Origin: an uncultured Pseudomonadota bacterium
GTDB taxonomy: Bacteria > Pseudomonadota > Alphaproteobacteria > RF32 > CAG-239
Reading direction: 5' to 3'
Length of the DNA: 7,945 nucleotides
Assembly: GCA_902796625.1 (NCBI GenBank)
Contig: CADBPX010000072.1
Location: 1-7,945, forward strand
This document shows, one piece after another, positions 1 to 4,888 of the stretch. The first letter of the stretch is position 1. The number at the start of each line of letters is the position of its first letter. The translations under genes were made by a program, and so were the position numbers. The notes beneath the pieces were generated by a model that was not told where the DNA came from, made no database searches, and worked only from the letters and a program-made list of their open reading frames with translations.

Positions 1-309
1 AACTTCATAACCATCTTTAATATGACAATTCTTATACAAGGTTTGACCAGCATCGTTTACACATGAATCACAATCATAGCACTCTTTTGGTGTCGGTTTA
101 TTTTTGTCACCGCTACAATCGTTATTTGGCTTAGGATCTGGACCCCCATTTCTCCACGGATTATCGCCATCAGCTAATGATGATGTGTTATCCGTGCTGC
201 AATCGCCATCCGGCAAAAAGCAGACATTGGCATTGGCCGCATTAAAAGCACACCAGCTCACCAGAGCTATGCCCGCGACAACGCTCAAAATCATTCCTTT
301 TTTAAGCAT
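1..309 (-). CDS. Secreted cysteine-rich protein, unknown function (partial, C-terminus beyond left edge)
   Basis: I do not recognise this family. The frame is open from an ATG at 309 to the window edge, giving 103 residues without a stop. The start MLKKGMILSVVAGIALVSW is a typical Sec signal peptide: two lysines, then a hydrophobic core. A signal peptidase I site is likely after A25-N26-A27. C20 at the end of the hydrophobic core does not form a good lipobox (VSWC), so a lipoprotein is less likely. The mature part is Asp/Asn/Pro-rich and has seven cysteines in 76 residues (C30, C37, C65, C77, C80, C83, C95), including a C-x2-C-x2-C cluster. That suggests a disulfide-rich or metal-binding exported protein. 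A good ribosome binding site (AGAGAGG) and an extended -10 promoter precede the start, so translation from 309 is well supported; function is open. Confidence 0.8.
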   Translation of the reverse strand, partial: MLKKGMILSVVAGIALVSWCAFNAANANVCFLPDGDCSTDNTSSLADGDNPWRNGGPDPKPNNDCSGDKNKPTPKECYDCDSCVNDAGQTLYKNCHIKDGYEV

Positions 310-322
310 AATAAACCTCTCT

Positions 323-338
323 TTAAAACATGTTTTAA
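323..338. promoter_or_regulatory. 16-bp perfect palindrome in the leader of the cysteine-rich protein gene
   Basis: TTAAAACATGTTTTAA is a perfect inverted repeat between the predicted transcription start and the ribosome binding site. It could be an operator bound by a dimeric regulator, or a small leader hairpin. A nearby GCTAGC (344-349) is also self-complementary. In AT-rich sequence such palindromes can occur by chance, so a role is inference. Confidence 0.4.
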
Positions 339-349
339 CTTCTGCTAGC

Positions 350-378
350 ATTATATCATAACTTTTTTTAAATGTATA
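350..378 (-). promoter_or_regulatory. Sigma-70-type promoter of the cysteine-rich secreted protein
   Basis: On the minus strand there is a perfect -10 TATAAT (350-355) preceded by TGA, making an extended -10. A 17-bp spacer separates it from a -35-like TATACA (373-378), which matches 4 of 6 consensus bases. Transcription would begin near 343, leaving a leader of about 35 nt before the ATG at 309. Confidence 0.7.
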
Positions 379-558
379 TGAAATTTTTGTTAAATTTTAC
401 CCTGTTTTGTTGATATATACTGACCGTTGTCATCACCATTATAAATATGCTGTTAATAAACGTTTCCACCAATACGTCATTCCAAGCCGCATTTATACAG
501 AGTAAAATCTCCCTGCTCAGGGCACGGCGTAGATGTAGAAAAAAAGTAAAATGAATCA

Positions 559-596
559 GAAGATGCCCTGACCTCACTTTGTTCGGAGACATAACA
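559..596 (-). repeat. Nested-hairpin intergenic repeat, copy 1
   Basis: Read on the minus strand this is a 38-nt element with the layout TGTtAT, outer arm, inner hairpin, linker TCA, outer arm, ATCTTC. It differs from copy 3 (745-782) at only four positions. The outer arms ATGTCT and GGGCAT pair with two G-U wobbles when read as RNA. It lies in opposite orientation to copies 2, 3 and 5. Confidence 0.75.
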
Positions 597-609
597 ATAA
601 AAAATAAAA

Positions 610-668
610 GTCATTCCTCGCACAACGCGGTTTTTATAAATATCATCGCTCGCTAAGGCCGAAGGCCC
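610..668 (+). repeat. Two partial (left-half) copies of the nested-hairpin repeat
   Basis: At 610-630 GTCATTCCTCG is followed by a short GC-rich segment. At 641-668 TATCATCGCT is followed by the hairpin GGCC-GAA-GGCC. Both resemble the left half of the repeat family (TGTCAT, outer arm, inner hairpin), but neither has the right-hand arm and ATCTTC end. I read them as decayed or truncated copies; the first is the weaker call. Confidence 0.45.
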
Positions 669-672
669 AAAA

Positions 673-723
673 AATAACTGTCATCGCTCCAAACCGTCAG
701 GTTTGGTCAAGCGATCTTCGAAT
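673..723 (+). repeat. Nested-hairpin intergenic repeat, copy 2 (51-bp identical with copy 5)
   Basis: These 51 bases recur without change at 852-902. The core (679-719) begins TGTCAT and ends ATCTTC. Outer arms ATCGCT (683-688) and AGCGAT (710-715) pair perfectly. Inside is a perfect 7-bp hairpin, CCAAACC (689-695) and GGTTTGG (700-706), with loop GTCA. The linker TCA (707-709) bulges out on one side. Confidence 0.9.
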
Positions 724-744
724 CCTTTAAACTTTTCATTTAAT

Positions 745-782
745 TGTCATGCCTCCGAACGAAGTGAGGTCAAGGCATCTTC
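745..782 (+). repeat. Nested-hairpin intergenic repeat, copy 3
   Basis: This 38-nt copy begins TGTCAT and ends ATCTTC. Outer arms ATGCCT (749-754) and AGGCAT (773-778) pair perfectly, although their sequence differs from copy 2. The linker TCA (770-772) is kept. The inner hairpin (755-769) is imperfect, with loop GAA. It is close kin to copy 1. Confidence 0.8.
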
Positions 783-796
783 AAATGCTTTAAAAA

Positions 797-842
797 GAAG
801 CGGCAGACCCCTTGACGGTGACTTCGTCACCGAGGGGTGACA
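797..842 (-). repeat. Nested-hairpin intergenic repeat, copy 4
   Basis: Read on the minus strand this is a 46-nt copy beginning TGTCAC and ending in TTC. Outer arms ACCCCT and AGGGGT (807-812 with 833-838) pair perfectly. The inner stem CGGTGAC with GTCACCG (816-822 with 826-832) is a perfect 7 bp closed by a GAA loop. The TCA linker is kept at 813-815 as its complement. The arms share little sequence with the other copies, but the architecture is the same. Confidence 0.8.
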
Positions 843-851
843 ATATAAACT

Positions 852-902
852 AATAACTGTCATCGCTCCAAACCGTCAGGTTTGGTCAAGCGATCTTCGA
901 AT
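852..902 (+). repeat. Nested-hairpin intergenic repeat, copy 5 (51-bp identical with copy 2)
   Basis: This is an exact 51-bp duplicate of 673-723, with the same outer arms, inner 7-bp hairpin and TCA linker. Its core is 858-898. Perfect identity extending a few bases past the core suggests recent duplication, or copying by recombination, within this intergenic stretch. Confidence 0.9.
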
Positions 903-972
903 TAATTTAATCCCACGCTGCTACAAGTGCATTATTAACACATTACCATCATCAATTCTTGAATAATATCAC

Positions 973-1001
973 AAAAAAAGGCGGATAATTTCACCGCCTT
1001 T
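973..1001 (-). terminator. Rho-independent terminator of the pilin array
   Basis: The minus strand reads AAAGGCGG, a 9-nt loop, CCGCCTTT, then more T. The 8-bp stem is 977-984 with 994-1001, and seven T follow directly in the minus-strand direction (973-979 as A). It lies about 25 bp past the stop of the last pilin gene. The plus strand also shows T-rich sequence after the stem, so it may work both ways. Confidence 0.88.
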
Positions 1002-1024
1002 CTTTTATTGCGTTTGTAACACAA

Positions 1025-1798
1025 CTAATAAAACTTCCAATACAGCGTGTTATTTGTTGTTGTACAAGCCTCAACCGCCTTGCTCGGAGACATCGGTATT
1101 TTATTTGCATTATTACCTTCATAAGGCTTGGCAATCTTATTATTAGTACTTGCCGTGCCAACATACTCTCCATTAACAGTAGCATTAATCCCTAACGCCA
1201 CCAATCCGGAACCGGAACTGGCACCCCAGTCTAAAACCGCCAATTCCAAACATGCTTCTTCAGGAATTCCGGTAAAACTTATCATAAACGCTCTGCTATC
1301 GGCATTTGACGACTTGCCGCTTGCCACAACGCTTACATCTCCGCCAAAGGCATTTCGAAACGAAACACTACTCGTTGCGGCAGCAGCCTTGGTTAATCCG
1401 CCTAAGTTCCGCTCTTTTTCAATAAAGCTTGCATAATCGTTGTGTCCTATCATTTTTTCCGAAGCAGCATAGGCCTCAGGCATCAAATTCAAAAAATCTA
1501 AACCTTTCGGATATAGAGTATTAAAACTGATACTTGAGCATGATCCCTGTATCATTTCATCCGGCAACAGCCGAGCTTTACACAAAACCTTAACACTCAT
1601 ATCACTATAGTCATTTTGTGAACCGAAAAATGTCCGCACATTTGTCGCAATTTGCGTTACCTGATCCACAGTTTTATTAACCCGAAACTTCAACATTGCT
1701 TTAGAATAACCGGCAATACCACCCACCGACAATACGCCGATAATTGCTAACACACCCAACATTTCGATCATCGAACGACCGGATTGCTCTATTTTCAT
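1025..1798 (-). CDS. Type IV prepilin, PilS-like (257 aa), pilin paralogue 3 in transcription order
   Basis: This is a predicted surface pilus subunit, inserted in the inner membrane and processed by a prepilin peptidase before assembly. A short leader MKIEQSG is followed by RSMIEMLGVLAIIGVLSVGG: Gly at -1, Glu at +5, then the hydrophobic helix (about residues 11-30). Residue +1 is Arg, which is unusual. The C-terminal core has C183 (PEEACLEL) and C245 (AVEAC), likely a disulfide, and ends NNTLYWKFY. This arrangement recalls PilS-type (type IVb) pilins. C73 and C87 are an extra pair shared with the 217-aa paralogue. It is the longest of the three because of about 40 additional residues near 88-150 in the variable centre. 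The ribosome binding site AGAGGAG supports the ATG at 1798. The pilus role is secure from the N-terminus; the PilS subclass is inferred from motif resemblance. Confidence 0.88.
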   Translation of the reverse strand: MKIEQSGRSMIEMLGVLAIIGVLSVGGIAGYSKAMLKFRVNKTVDQVTQIATNVRTFFGSQNDYSDMSVKVLCKARLLPDEMIQGSCSSISFNTLYPKGLDFLNLMPEAYAASEKMIGHNDYASFIEKERNLGGLTKAAAATSSVSFRNAFGGDVSVVASGKSSNADSRAFMISFTGIPEEACLELAVLDWGASSGSGLVALGINATVNGEYVGTASTNNKIAKPYEGNNANKIPMSPSKAVEACTTTNNTLYWKFY

Positions 1799-1838
1799 AA
1801 TGATTCTCCTCTTAAATCGTTAAAGTTCTAAAACTGCG

Positions 1839-1883
1839 CTTATACTACCACATTTTTGCCGATTTTGCAATACAAAATAGGAT
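1839..1883 (-). promoter_or_regulatory. Likely promoter and conserved upstream block of the 257-aa pilin gene
   Basis: On the minus strand a -10-like TATAAG lies at 1839-1844. Upstream, 1864-1883 matches the corresponding block before the 196-aa pilin at 18 of 20 positions. It contains TTGCAA, which sits 20 bp from the -10 and is too far for an ideal -35. The block may be an activator site; no good -35 is visible. Confidence 0.45.
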
Positions 1884-1954
1884 ATATTACTTTAGTTATA
1901 GTCACTATTAGATATCGCAAAATAGCCATTTTTGCTCTGTCATTTAACAGAGAT

Positions 1955-2545
1955 TTAATAAAATTTCCAATACAGAGTGTTATTGGTTCCCGCTTGACAA
2001 GCAACAACCGCTGACGATGGCTTCATCGGAATCGGATAATTTGTACTATAAGGAGTTGCTATTTTAGCTGAGCCGTTACTACCGACAAAAACTCCTGAAA
2101 CATCGGAATTGACCCCAAACGCAATCAATCCTGAATTTGCTCCTTTTCCCCAATCCACTGTTGCCAATTCCAAACAGGCTTCTTCCGGAATATTCGTTGT
2201 ATAAAGAATGAAAGCCTTTTTATCATCGTTTTTAGATTTTCTACTATATCTCATCCATGTAGTTCCACCGAAGACATTACCGGTACGGTTAGTACTGATA
2301 CGCAACTCCTTTGGTGCTGCGATCTTCCATAAAAAATCAGAACCTACTGCCTCATAATTTTTCTGTTCCGATAAGAATGTTCGCGTATTAGTGGCTATTT
2401 GCGCAATATGATCTATTGTCTTATTAATATTGTGCTTCATCATAGCTTTAGAATAACCGGCAATACCGCCCACCGACAATACGCCGATAATTGCTAAAAC
2501 GCCTAACATCTCAATCATTGAACGACCCAATTGTTCGATCTTCAT
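1955..2545 (-). CDS. Type IV prepilin, PilS-like (196 aa), pilin paralogue 2 in transcription order
   Basis: This is a predicted pilus subunit, the shortest of the three. The leader MKIEQLG precedes the same 29-residue block found in both neighbours (Gly at -1, Arg at +1, Glu at +5, hydrophobic helix). The C-terminal half keeps the family core: PEEACLEL with C124, DWG, SGL, VNSDVSGVFVG, PIPMKPSSAV, C183 and the ending NNTLYWKFY. C124-C183 is the probable disulfide. It lacks the extra cysteine pair of its paralogues: the first position is W73 and the second Cys is absent. Its centre (about 65-110) is divergent and basic. The ribosome binding site GGAG, 9 nt before the ATG, supports the start. 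Gaps of 150 bp on each side and a TATAAT in the leader suggest separate transcription. It could serve as a minor rather than major subunit. Confidence 0.88.
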   Translation of the reverse strand: MKIEQLGRSMIEMLGVLAIIGVLSVGGIAGYSKAMMKHNINKTIDHIAQIATNTRTFLSEQKNYEAVGSDFLWKIAAPKELRISTNRTGNVFGGTTWMRYSRKSKNDDKKAFILYTTNIPEEACLELATVDWGKGANSGLIAFGVNSDVSGVFVGSNGSAKIATPYSTNYPIPMKPSSAVVACQAGTNNTLYWKFY

Positions 2546-2592
2546 AATATTTTCTCCACTTAAATCGTTAAAATTCTAACTAAGCATACGCT

Positions 2593-2629
2593 ATTATACC
2601 TTCACAAAATTTGCAATATAAAACAGGAT
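2593..2629 (-). promoter_or_regulatory. Likely promoter and conserved upstream block of the 196-aa pilin gene
   Basis: There is a perfect -10 TATAAT on the minus strand at 2593-2598, about 48 bp before the ATG. The hexamer 17 bp upstream (TTATAT) is a poor -35. The block 2610-2629 is nearly identical to 1864-1883 before the 257-aa pilin and could be a shared regulator site. Confidence 0.5.
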
Positions 2630-2694
2630 TCCTCATTATGTTAGCAAAATTCTATACCGAAAAAAAACATCAACTTATTCGGTTTAATTAATAT

Positions 2695-3348
2695 CTAATA
2701 AAATTTCAACCTTATAGTATTATTACTTTTAGATCCGCATGCATTAACTGCATTGCTAGGAGACATCGGAATCGGATAGTTGGCATCATTAGGAATAGCA
2801 ACACCGTATCCATTCCCCATTTTTCCTACATAACCCGAATGGCCTATATAATATCCTGACACTTGGCTATTTACACCAAGAGCCATTAAACCATCACCGG
2901 AACTTGCTCCCCAATCCAACGTTGCTAGTTCTAAACAAGCCTCTTCAGGTATACCTTCAAAAGAAATAACAAATGCCATAAAATCACTTCCACCGCCCAC
3001 AGTAGGATTAGCATTTATTTTACTACTTCCATTTACAGAAACTATGCCGCCAAAAACATTTTCAAATGCCGTAGTATTTGAGCAATCAGCCGTTCCTCTT
3101 TTCATCTCACTTGGAACCAACTGTGCCTTACACAAAACTTTTTGCGTAATATCTCTATAACTTCTTTGAGAAGAATAGAAAGCACGCACATTTGTTGCAA
3201 TATGAGCTATCTGATCCACTGTTTTATTAACCCGAAACTTCATCATAGCTTTAGAATAACCGGCAATACCGCCCACCGACAATACGCCGATAATCGCTAA
3301 AACGCCTAACATTTCGATCATCGAACGACCAAATTGATTATTTTTCAT
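2695..3348 (-). CDS. Type IV prepilin, PilS-like (217 aa), pilin paralogue 1 in transcription order
   Basis: This is a predicted pilus subunit and the first of the three pilin genes in transcription order. The frame is open further upstream to an ATG at 3387. I choose the ATG at 3348 because the leader MKNNQFG then matches its paralogues in length and a ribosome-binding sequence (AAGGGTGG) sits just before it. The extra 13 residues would also spoil the leader. The 29-residue N-terminal block is identical to the other two. Two cysteine pairs are visible: C73 with C89 (extra, shared with the 257-aa paralogue) and C138 with C204 (core, shared by all). The centre is Gly/Ser/Asn-rich. It ends NNTIRLKFY. 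Residues 36-58 resemble the 257-aa paralogue more than the 196-aa one. Confidence 0.87.
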   Translation of the reverse strand: MKNNQFGRSMIEMLGVLAIIGVLSVGGIAGYSKAMMKFRVNKTVDQIAHIATNVRAFYSSQRSYRDITQKVLCKAQLVPSEMKRGTADCSNTTAFENVFGGIVSVNGSSKINANPTVGGGSDFMAFVISFEGIPEEACLELATLDWGASSGDGLMALGVNSQVSGYYIGHSGYVGKMGNGYGVAIPNDANYPIPMSPSNAVNACGSKSNNTIRLKFY

Positions 3349-3370
3349 TACATCCACCCTTATAAAAAAC

Positions 3371-3376
3371 ATAATA
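3371..3376 (-). promoter_or_regulatory. Possible -10 element of the 217-aa pilin gene
   Basis: The minus strand reads TATTAT here, 22 bp before the chosen ATG. About 21 bp further upstream is a TGCAA word (3398-3402) that loosely recalls the conserved blocks before the other two pilins. No convincing -35 is seen, so this is weak. Confidence 0.3.
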
Positions 3377-3434
3377 CACGGTAACATCTATCATATGTTG
3401 CATTAAAAAGCAATTAATATCACTCTTGTACACA

Positions 3435-3465
3435 AAGAAATCTCCGCTACACACGGAGATTTCTT
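3435..3465 (-). terminator. Hairpin terminator after the histidine kinase gene
   Basis: A perfect 12-bp stem (3435-3446 with 3454-3465, CGGAGATTTCTT on one arm) encloses a 7-nt loop. It lies about 57 bp past the kinase stop and before the first pilin gene. On the minus strand the descending arm ends TTTCTT and is followed by TGTG, so the T tract is short. It separates the uvrC-to-kinase run from the pilins. Confidence 0.7.
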
Positions 3466-3522
3466 ATTTACCACGTATATGAACTGCGGCGTAAATACCG
3501 CTTTATGCGATTAAACCGCTTA

Positions 3523-4878
3523 TTACAAGGGAATACTGATGAGAACTCTCAAACCTCCTAAATCACTATCGCTCAGTTCAATCTTACCGCCGTGCGAAAC
3601 AACTGCATCTTTTGCTATTGCCAATCCCAATCCGACACCGCCGGTTTCCTTATTCCGTGAGCCTTCCAAACGATAAAACGCCTTAAACACATCTTCTCGC
3701 TTGTCTGCCGGAATACCCGGCCCGTCATCATCTACCGTTAATTCCAAATGTTTTTCGTCACTGGATAGCTTAACAGCAATAGTCTTACCATAATGAAACG
3801 CGTTCTCAATAACATTGGTAACCGCACGGCGCAAAGCCTGCTCGCGTCCCTGAATGGCGCTAACATCATAATCGGTGGAATAACGAATCATCGCATTGGA
3901 GTTTTTGCGATATTTGTTAATTACACTGCTAACAACCTCATTCATATCAACAAATGTCGGCTTTTCACCGCCTTCACCGCTGACAAAAGCCAGATAGCCA
4001 TCAAGCATTTTTTCCATTTCATTAATATCTTGAACAAACTCCTGATTTTCCTTACTTTCCGGCAACATAGCCATTTGTAGTTTCATTCGTGTCAACGGTG
4101 TACGCAAATCATGCGAAACACCGGCTAACATTTGTGTTCTTTCTGAAATTTGCCGTAAAATACGCTCTTTCATCTTATTGAAAGCTAAGCCGGCACGACG
4201 CACCTCTATTGAACCATAAGGCTTATAAGGCGTATTTATACCCTTACCAAAATCTTCTGCCGCCGTGGCCAAACGAGCAATCGAACGAACTTGTACCCGC
4301 AAAAACAGCACTGCCACAATAAACAGCAATAAAGATGTTCCAATCATCCATAATACAAAACCGAAAATAGAACTACTGAAAATATTTTTCACCGGTGTAT
4401 TAAATTCATACAGACCTTTGTCAGTGTCCACCAAAATACTTAAATTAGAATGGTGATTATTTACAAAAACCTCCGTATTGGCCATTGGAAATTGCTGACG
4501 CAAAGCTTCGACCAAAAATGCTGTCACATAATGTTTTTTATTTTTATTATCTCGCCAAACTTCATGCTTGACTTCATTGTCATAGAAAGATGAATCTAAA
4601 CCATACAAAGTTTTTGCCATTTGTTGAACATGCTTAAATTCCGTATTTTCATCATGCATTTGCATTACAAAAGCCATATTTGACACCAAGTTGTCAGACA
4701 GCCTACGTCCCACTTTTTGCCAGTTGCCGTCAAAAAAGGCATAAATTGACACTATTTGCACTACTATCAACGGCACAAAAATCAATAGCATTGTTCTGAA
4801 AAACAAAGACTTCGGTAAAAACTTCTGTCGCAAATAAGACAGTGCTCTCTCTATATTTTTGGGAAATCTAATATGCAT
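3523..4878 (-). CDS. envZ: Sensor histidine kinase, EnvZ-like
   Basis: This is an inner-membrane sensor that phosphorylates, and probably dephosphorylates, the response regulator encoded just upstream. The 451 residues show a first membrane segment at about 26-49, a periplasmic sensor region at about 50-170 with no domain I recognise, and a second membrane segment at 171-195. HAMP follows at about 193-245. The dimerisation domain carries GVSHDLRTPLTR with phospho-acceptor H256. The ATPase domain has N-box N355/N359, G1 box DDDGPGIP (383-390), F box near FKAFYRL and G2 box GGVGLGLA (413-420). HDLRT fits a bifunctional kinase/phosphatase. The start is fixed by a perfect AGGAGG overlapping the regulator's stop codon, 8 bp between genes. 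The name envZ rests on family resemblance and OmpR-type pairing; the signal sensed cannot be read. Confidence 0.92.
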   Translation of the reverse strand: MHIRFPKNIERALSYLRQKFLPKSLFFRTMLLIFVPLIVVQIVSIYAFFDGNWQKVGRRLSDNLVSNMAFVMQMHDENTEFKHVQQMAKTLYGLDSSFYDNEVKHEVWRDNKNKKHYVTAFLVEALRQQFPMANTEVFVNNHHSNLSILVDTDKGLYEFNTPVKNIFSSSIFGFVLWMIGTSLLLFIVAVLFLRVQVRSIARLATAAEDFGKGINTPYKPYGSIEVRRAGLAFNKMKERILRQISERTQMLAGVSHDLRTPLTRMKLQMAMLPESKENQEFVQDINEMEKMLDGYLAFVSGEGGEKPTFVDMNEVVSSVINKYRKNSNAMIRYSTDYDVSAIQGREQALRRAVTNVIENAFHYGKTIAVKLSSDEKHLELTVDDDGPGIPADKREDVFKAFYRLEGSRNKETGGVGLGLAIAKDAVVSHGGKIELSDSDLGGLRVLISIPL

Positions 4879-4881
4879 CTT

Positions 4882-4888
4882 ACCTCCT
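4882..4888 (-). promoter_or_regulatory. Ribosome binding site overlapping the upstream stop codon
   Basis: AGGAGGT on the minus strand shares bases with the TAG stop of the response regulator and lies 4 nt before the kinase ATG. This fixes the kinase start and indicates translational coupling, so regulator and kinase would be made together. Confidence 0.85.

Larger units (their letters stand above)
310..1024. other. Gene-free stretch of about 700 bp between the cysteine-rich gene and the pilin array
   Basis: No coding region is supported here on either strand. It holds the promoter and palindromic leader of the left-edge gene (323-378), the nested-hairpin repeat cluster (559-902) and the terminator of the pilin gene (973-1001). 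Roughly 380-558 is AT-rich with no structure I can assign. It has isolated TGTCAT- or CGTCAT-like words near 428 and 475 that could be very old repeat remnants. The short open frames here run through the repeats and have no coding character. Confidence 0.7.

Noticed and set aside
104..361. Plus-strand open frame of 85 codons
   Set aside because: It lies opposite the cysteine-rich secreted gene and its promoter, which have a signal peptide, ribosome binding site and -10. The plus-strand product has no coding character.
368..592. Minus-strand open frame of 74 codons in the intergenic stretch
   Set aside because: It runs through a copy of the hairpin repeat and AT-rich sequence, has no family resemblance, and its start region lies inside the repeat.
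559..902. CRISPR array
   Set aside because: The repeats occur in both orientations, at irregular spacing, vary in sequence and length, and have no regular unique spacers.
1917..1952. Terminator after the 196-aa pilin gene
   Set aside because: Short stems exist (CTCTGT with ACAGAG; GCAAAA with TTTTGC), but on the minus strand the first is followed by A-rich, not T-rich, sequence and the second is weak.
2656..2683. Terminator after the 217-aa pilin gene
   Set aside because: ACCGAA and TTCGGT can pair, but the T run lies inside the loop rather than after the stem, so it lacks intrinsic terminator form.
3349..3387. Upstream ATG giving a 230-aa version of the first pilin
   Set aside because: It would add 13 residues before the prepilin leader, unlike both paralogues. 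The ATG at 3348 has its own ribosome binding site and gives a 7-residue leader like the others.
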